The position numbers and the translations under genes are program-made. Below are positions 62,401 through 64,000 of a stretch of DNA of 64,000 bases, one piece after another. Position 1 is the first letter of the stretch. Each line of letters starts with the position of its first letter. This stretch comes from Candidula unifasciata (taxonomy: Eukaryota; Mollusca; Gastropoda; Stylommatophora; Geomitridae), in assembly GCA_905116865.2 (NCBI GenBank), contig CAJHNH020000224.1, positions 1,341,720-1,405,719 of the forward strand, read 5' to 3'. The notes under the pieces were generated by a model that saw only the letters and a program-made list of their open reading frames with translations, was not told the DNA's origin and did not search any database.

Positions 62401-64000
62401 CCTCGGGGAAGGAATAGAAAAGGGGAGGATGTGGGAAATTGTATGGTAGAAATGGAGACATATGTGGTAAAAGTAAAGCTGGATGCATGAAAGTCTGAAG
62501 TTGAGGAGTAGACATTTTAAGATAGGACAGGGAAATTCCCCAATTTGGGATCCTGAACCCTAGTTTGGAGGACAAAAGAAAAGACACCCCCCCCCCCCCC
62601 CCAACCCCCCTCACCCAACCCCTTTTCCTGACAAGATAGTCAATCAGTTTTTACAGAACATCACTTCAACCATGACATGCCTGAAAGTATCTTTCTCTAG
62701 TCAATTCTCCAGCCCTATGTGCTTTCAAAGCCAGTGCATCTTCAGTGTCTTGTTTCTACCTCTGCCTTGTTTAAAAGAAACTGTACCCTCCGTCAATGCT
62801 CTCTTCATCCCCATGACCCCAGAACAAGCATTTTTTACAAGGCAGCTAATTTGGAGTTTGCTGCAGTTGGATGTCTTGGGCTTAAAGGTGCGGAAATCAC
62901 ACCCTAGCTGTAAACCACAACACAGTGTGCTGGCTGCTGTTTTAAGGGTGGACACAGAAGAAAAAGGAAAATAAAAAGAGTAGAAGAGAGCTTACAGTGA
63001 GGGCAACAGAGGGGGTCTAACAGAGGAGATCTAACAGAAAAGGTGCAACAGAGGAGGTCTAACAGAGGAGGTGCAACAGAGTAGGTCTAATAGAAGAGGT
63101 GCAACAAAGAAGGTCTGACATAGGAGGTGCAACAGTGGAGGTCTAACAGAGGGCAACAGTGGAGGTCTGACAGAGGGCAACAGTGGAGGTGTAACAGAGG
63201 GTAACAGTGGAGGTCTGACAAAGGGCAACACGGATAACATCAGATGGAAGATGTATTACTGAAATAAGAAATAGAATAGGACAGGCAAAAACTGCATTTT
63301 ATAAAGTGAAGAACGTCTTATGCAATATATCTTTGTCATTGAGAGTTAGAAAAAAAATTCTTGCTTGCTACATACATCCAGTTTTCACATATGGTTGTAA
63401 GTCCTGGACAATCGGAAGGCAGGCCTAACAATTTCTTGAGGCCTCAGAGATGTGGTTTTACAGAACAATGCTTAAAATACCTTGGATAGCAAACAAAAAC
63501 AAAAGCAACCAAGAGGTTTCGATAGAGGTGGGAGCCCGAAGATAACTACTCACAGACATCAGAAGTAGACAGTCATCATTTTTTGGCCTATTTTATAAGA
63601 TGAGGGAAAATGGAACATGTGGAGACCACTGGAAAGACATGTTGAAGGGGGGATAGAGGAAGACCACGAGAGAAGATTCTTGACAGTCTTGTTGCATAGC
63701 ATGGAGGTGTGTCAGCACACGAACTAATACATGCTGCAGGAGATCGCAGATTGTGGCAAGGCATAATCGTCGATGCCAGTCGGCAAAGCACCTGATGATG
63801 ATGATTCACTATTCATATTCGTATTCGGCCGAATAGTTGGTCCAGCTTTTCGTATTCGGCCAAATAGTGAAAATCACTTTCGGTACAGCCCTAGTTTTAA
63901 CATTTATTTTTAGACAGTTTTAAGAATACATTATTTTCATCCTTTATTGTTATGTTTTTTGCAGGGCTGCGTGGTGGAACTTGAGAAATTTATTAGGCTG
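53360..64000 (+). CDS. Tetraspanin, CD151/TSPAN11-like, 3' partial gene
   Basis: A four-pass membrane protein that organises integrins and other receptors in plasma-membrane microdomains (family knowledge; partners here are inferred). The join of 53360-53443, 55371-55562, 58210-58284, 59259-59357, 61191-61343 and 63965-64000 gives 213 residues, all junctions phase 0 with GT-AG ends. It shows an N-terminal cytoplasmic stretch with CC (10-11, palmitoylation candidates), TM1 with the conserved Asn in AFNSFFW, a short EC1 with YISLL, TM2 ending GCVG, a KELRCC inner loop, TM3 with LLE, then the large loop with CCG (153-155), PISCC (181-185), C192 and GC (202-203). These six loop cysteines match the CD151 subgroup. 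Sequons are at N127, N175 and N189. TM4 and the C-tail (~40 residues expected) lie outside the window. Confidence 0.85.
53600..53858 (+). mobile_element. S1 dispersed element, sense copy in tetraspanin intron 1
   Basis: GGCCCCATTGTTGGGAAAAC, AATAGACCCACTGCCTTCCC, CATGTCGTAAGAGTCAACTA, ACCAACAATCTGCATACAGG, AAGTCAGATCTGTTAAACTG, TGGATGAACAACCAGATCTT, then CAATGCGAAGAAGAAGAAG. This + copy shows the full body and the GAA tail in sense orientation. Confidence 0.8.
54090..54700 (+). pseudogene. LINE-A RNase H remnant in intron 1
   Basis: DAIVYTDGSVNLGEKSAW (first RNase H Asp), MEVEAVNLKWK (Glu), then an LGHAGVQSNE segment, with stops and frameshifts between them. The gap where VTDS should be has decayed. 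Confidence 0.7.
54770..55350. repeat. Degenerate CCAACC-rich repeat, interrupted by a TTAA-flanked MITE
   Basis: CCAACCAACT, CACCCACCAACCA and AAGCAACCCACT motifs recur at irregular 12-40 base spacing. The MITE at 55111-55255 splits it, and the repeat resumes at ~55257 (GCAACCCACTAATCAGTGAA). Confidence 0.75.
55111..55255. mobile_element. TTAA-flanked MITE, 145 bp
   Basis: The left end TTAATTCTTTCAATCCCCAG and the complement of the right end TTAACTCTTTTCAGGCCCAA are imperfect inverted repeats starting at TTAA. It resembles the 2499-2983 element in design. Sits in tetraspanin intron 1, ~115 bases before exon 2. Confidence 0.5.
55371..55562 (+). CDS. Tetraspanin coding exon 2 (TM1 end, EC1, TM2)
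   Basis: Acceptor CTGCCCCCAG at 55361-55370, donor GTGAGT at 55563. Its 64 codons cover LSGLAFLLCG, RHHYISLLDS, an ITTYLFIAIGGVILLVG TM2, then GCVGTLKELRCCLIF. The upstream in-frame ATG at 55344 is intronic and not the start. Confidence 0.88.
55615..55870 (-). mobile_element. S1 dispersed element, minus strand, intron 2
   Basis: CCTCATGTTTACCAGCTGTG, CCAGAACTTCAGTTTTGCG, CACATCCGTTTTACAGCTG, CCTCTGAGGCAGATGCACTC, GGGGCAGTGGGTCTATTCTT. Confidence 0.75.
56010..56115 (+). repeat. S-G dispersed element, intron 2
   Basis: GATATGTTGGACCAAAAGG, CCTGGCTGTAAGTCACAACA-GTGCATGTTATTGGTC, TTTTAAAGAGGAATGCAGAAGAAG. GAA tail as in the other copies. Confidence 0.55.
56750..56775. repeat. Poly(G) run of about 25
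   Basis: Long G run inside tetraspanin intron 2; length uncertain. Confidence 0.9.
56884..57215 (+). mobile_element. M1 element, rearranged copy, intron 2
   Basis: TGCACAATTTATTGCTAGGC, CGCTGTATCTTGTCAGGTGC, GTTACTACAGAGTTACATCA, ATGAAGCACAAAACTGAAAA, TTCTTCGGACACATCGT, GCCACCGGAAGCTCACCG match 31625-31880 reversed. The last part (ATTGTAAATTTTAAGTTACC-ATGGTAAGTCATGTGAC) is in the opposite relative orientation to the 31-kb copy, so one of the two is internally inverted. Confidence 0.65.
57800..58025. repeat. ~24-bp degenerate tandem repeat, about 8 copies, intron 2
   Basis: Unit TTGAGTTCATTTATATCTTT-GAGT with substitutions. AT-rich, ends ~185 bases before exon 3. Confidence 0.85.
58045..58165 (-). 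repeat. SINE-E fragment, intron 2
   Basis: ATAGATCAATCGGCCCTAAG, GTCGGCTGCCTTTACTTTCC, AGGCTGGGTAGAAC match the SINE-E body. Confidence 0.5.
58210..58284 (+). CDS. Tetraspanin coding exon 3 (TM3)
   Basis: Acceptor TTATTTCAG at 58201-58209, donor GTAAGT at 58285. The 25 codons read YAFALMFVFLLETCAGALAY, then MYEST. The 75-nt TM3 exon and its phase are typical of the family. Confidence 0.88.
58430..58640 (+). mobile_element. S1 dispersed element, sense copy, intron 3
   Basis: TAACCAGCCTGTTGTAAAAG, GTATACAAGTAAGCCAGATC-TGTAAAACGAATGTGCATGC, AAACTCAAATTCTGGAATAA, GTGGACAAACAACCAGAACT, then GCTGAGAAGGC. The GAA tail is degraded in this copy. Confidence 0.7.
58825..58960 (-). repeat. SINE-E fragment, intron 3
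   Basis: AAAGACCATTCAGCACTTGG-TGGGTAATGTGGTCAGTATC, GGCTGGATCAACCTGGGAGC-CAAGGTCA. Body only; no B-box. Confidence 0.55.
59259..59357 (+). CDS. Tetraspanin coding exon 4 (start of large loop)
   Basis: Acceptor GTGTCCAG ends at 59258, donor GTGAGT at 59358. The 33 codons begin IHEELTRNLNQTIASKYY and end DVTRAVDHMQST, the amphipathic helices before the CCG motif. Carries the NQT sequon. Confidence 0.85.
59358..60110. repeat. Degenerate ~46-70 bp repeat copying the exon 4 splice donor region, intron 4
   Basis: The intron begins GTGAGTTTCACACCTGTTCT-GTCACCTGTG and that sequence recurs about 12-15 times, e.g. CTGTGAGTTTTACACCTGTA near 59650 and 59690 and CTGAGTTTCACACCTG near 59840. The right part is a 46-bp form, GTTTGTATGGGTGATCTGTG-AATTTCACACCTGCACTGTC-ACTTCT. 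Confidence 0.8.
60255..60880. repeat. Minisatellite, 33-bp unit, about 18 copies, intron 4
   Basis: Unit GTGAGTACCAGCACATTTTT-AACACACTTTATG, with shorter units lacking GTGAGTAC. The 60660-60790 part is near perfect. Each full unit contains a GTGAGT donor-like hexamer. Confidence 0.95.
61191..61343 (+). CDS. Tetraspanin coding exon 5 (CCG and PxSCC motifs)
   Basis: Acceptor CTGTGGACAG at 61181-61190, donor GTAGGT at 61344. The 51 codons include FQCCGVSGVSDWESSLW, VPISCC, NSSC and end NVFQE. The DW...W pattern after CCG is typical of CD151-like members. Confidence 0.9.
61344..62859. other. Tetraspanin intron 5, first part
   Basis: Contains a poly(C) at ~61506-61515, a GATGAT/GAAGTAATGAT-rich stretch (61850-61990), purine-rich DNA (62040-62300) and poly(C) at ~62585-62602. 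No further exon is supported. Confidence 0.5.
62860..62975 (+). repeat. S-G dispersed element, intron 5
   Basis: GGATGTCTTGGGCTTAAAGG, CTAGCTGTAAACCACAACAC-AGTGTGCTGGCTGCTGTTTT, AAGGGTGGACACAGAAGAAA. The best-preserved S-G copy. Confidence 0.65.
63000..63240. repeat. ~15-bp AACAGAGGAGGTCT-type tandem repeat, intron 5
   Basis: AACAGAGGAGGTCTA, AACAGAGGAGGTGC and AACAGTGGAGGTCTGACAGAGGGC units in about 15 copies. Confidence 0.85.
63240..63805 (+). pseudogene. LINE-B RT C-terminal remnant, intron 5
   Basis: The + frames read DGRCITEIRNRIGQAKTAFY, then VRKKILACYIHPVFTYGCKS, WTIGR, then with shifts and stops GRPRE-like DNA and LIHAAGDRRLWQGIIVDAS near 63725-63785. It ends in GATGATGATGATT. This is the most complete copy of the family that also left the 1045-1440 relic. 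Confidence 0.65.
63805..63871. repeat. Short inverted repeat with ATTCGGCC cores
   Basis: TTCACTATT (63805-63813) faces AATAGTGAA (63863-63871). Inside are GTATTCGGCCGAATAG and CGTATTCGGCCAAATAG. A small hairpin of unknown type, ~95 bases before tetraspanin exon 6. Confidence 0.45.
63965..64000 (+). CDS. Tetraspanin coding exon 6, cut by window end
   Basis: Acceptor TTTTTTGCAG ends at 63964. The visible 12 codons read GCVVELEKFIRL, the last loop cysteine and the approach to TM4. Confidence 0.85.

Overview
The window is repeat-rich eukaryotic genomic DNA, most likely from a lophotrochozoan and plausibly a marine gastropod mollusc. Reasons: a vertebrate-like exon/intron gene, many tRNA-derived SINEs, several LINE families, foldback/MITE elements, very long AT, CT, CTT, CATA, GATA/GACA and poly(G) runs, and a TTAGGG-type telomeric motif. 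The species assignment is inference; no rRNA or mitochondrial marker is present. Nothing bacterial is seen.

The only host gene I can support is a tetraspanin of the CD151/TSPAN11 type on the + strand. Its coding exons are at 53360-53443, 55371-55562, 58210-58284, 59259-59357, 61191-61343 and 63965 to beyond the window end. All introns are phase 0, and the last exon(s) with TM4 lie outside. Its introns hold LINE, SINE and MITE copies and two minisatellites. One minisatellite repeats the sequence of the splice donor that starts the intron.

The other ~53 kb is mobile-element and tandem-repeat territory. (a) A 5'-truncated LINE at 34235-35842 has an open reverse-transcriptase frame, an 11-bp target-site duplication and a (GAAT)n tail that supplies its stop codon. 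(b) An RNase H-bearing LINE family ('LINE-A') has five broken copies. (c) C-terminal remnants of other endonuclease/RT LINEs ('LINE-B', probably several families) occur on both strands. (d) tRNA-derived SINEs and a ~280-bp dispersed element ('S1', nine or more copies) end in GAA-rich tails. (e) MITE-like elements include a 298-bp one with a perfect 8-bp target duplication, two TTAA-flanked ones, and a palindromic family ('M1').

Tandem arrays: 38-44 bp units (13.2-14.6 kb), 36 bp (27.7-28.3 kb), 59/60 bp (37.4-38.1 kb), 42 bp (39.1-40.4 kb), 39 bp (41.7-43.2 kb), 35 bp (51.1-51.3 kb), ~46 bp (59.4-60.1 kb), 33 bp (60.3-60.9 kb), and a 396-bp tandem duplication (17.6-18.4 kb). The recurring theme is tandem repeats arising from transposon parts: the 42-bp array matches the end of M1, a CTT tract of >400 bp abuts S1 tails, and a degenerate repeat near 1 kb matches a piece of LINE RT. 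No new enzymatic system was found. Repeat family names (LINE-A, LINE-B, S1, S-G, M1, R1, SINE-A to SINE-E) are local labels only.
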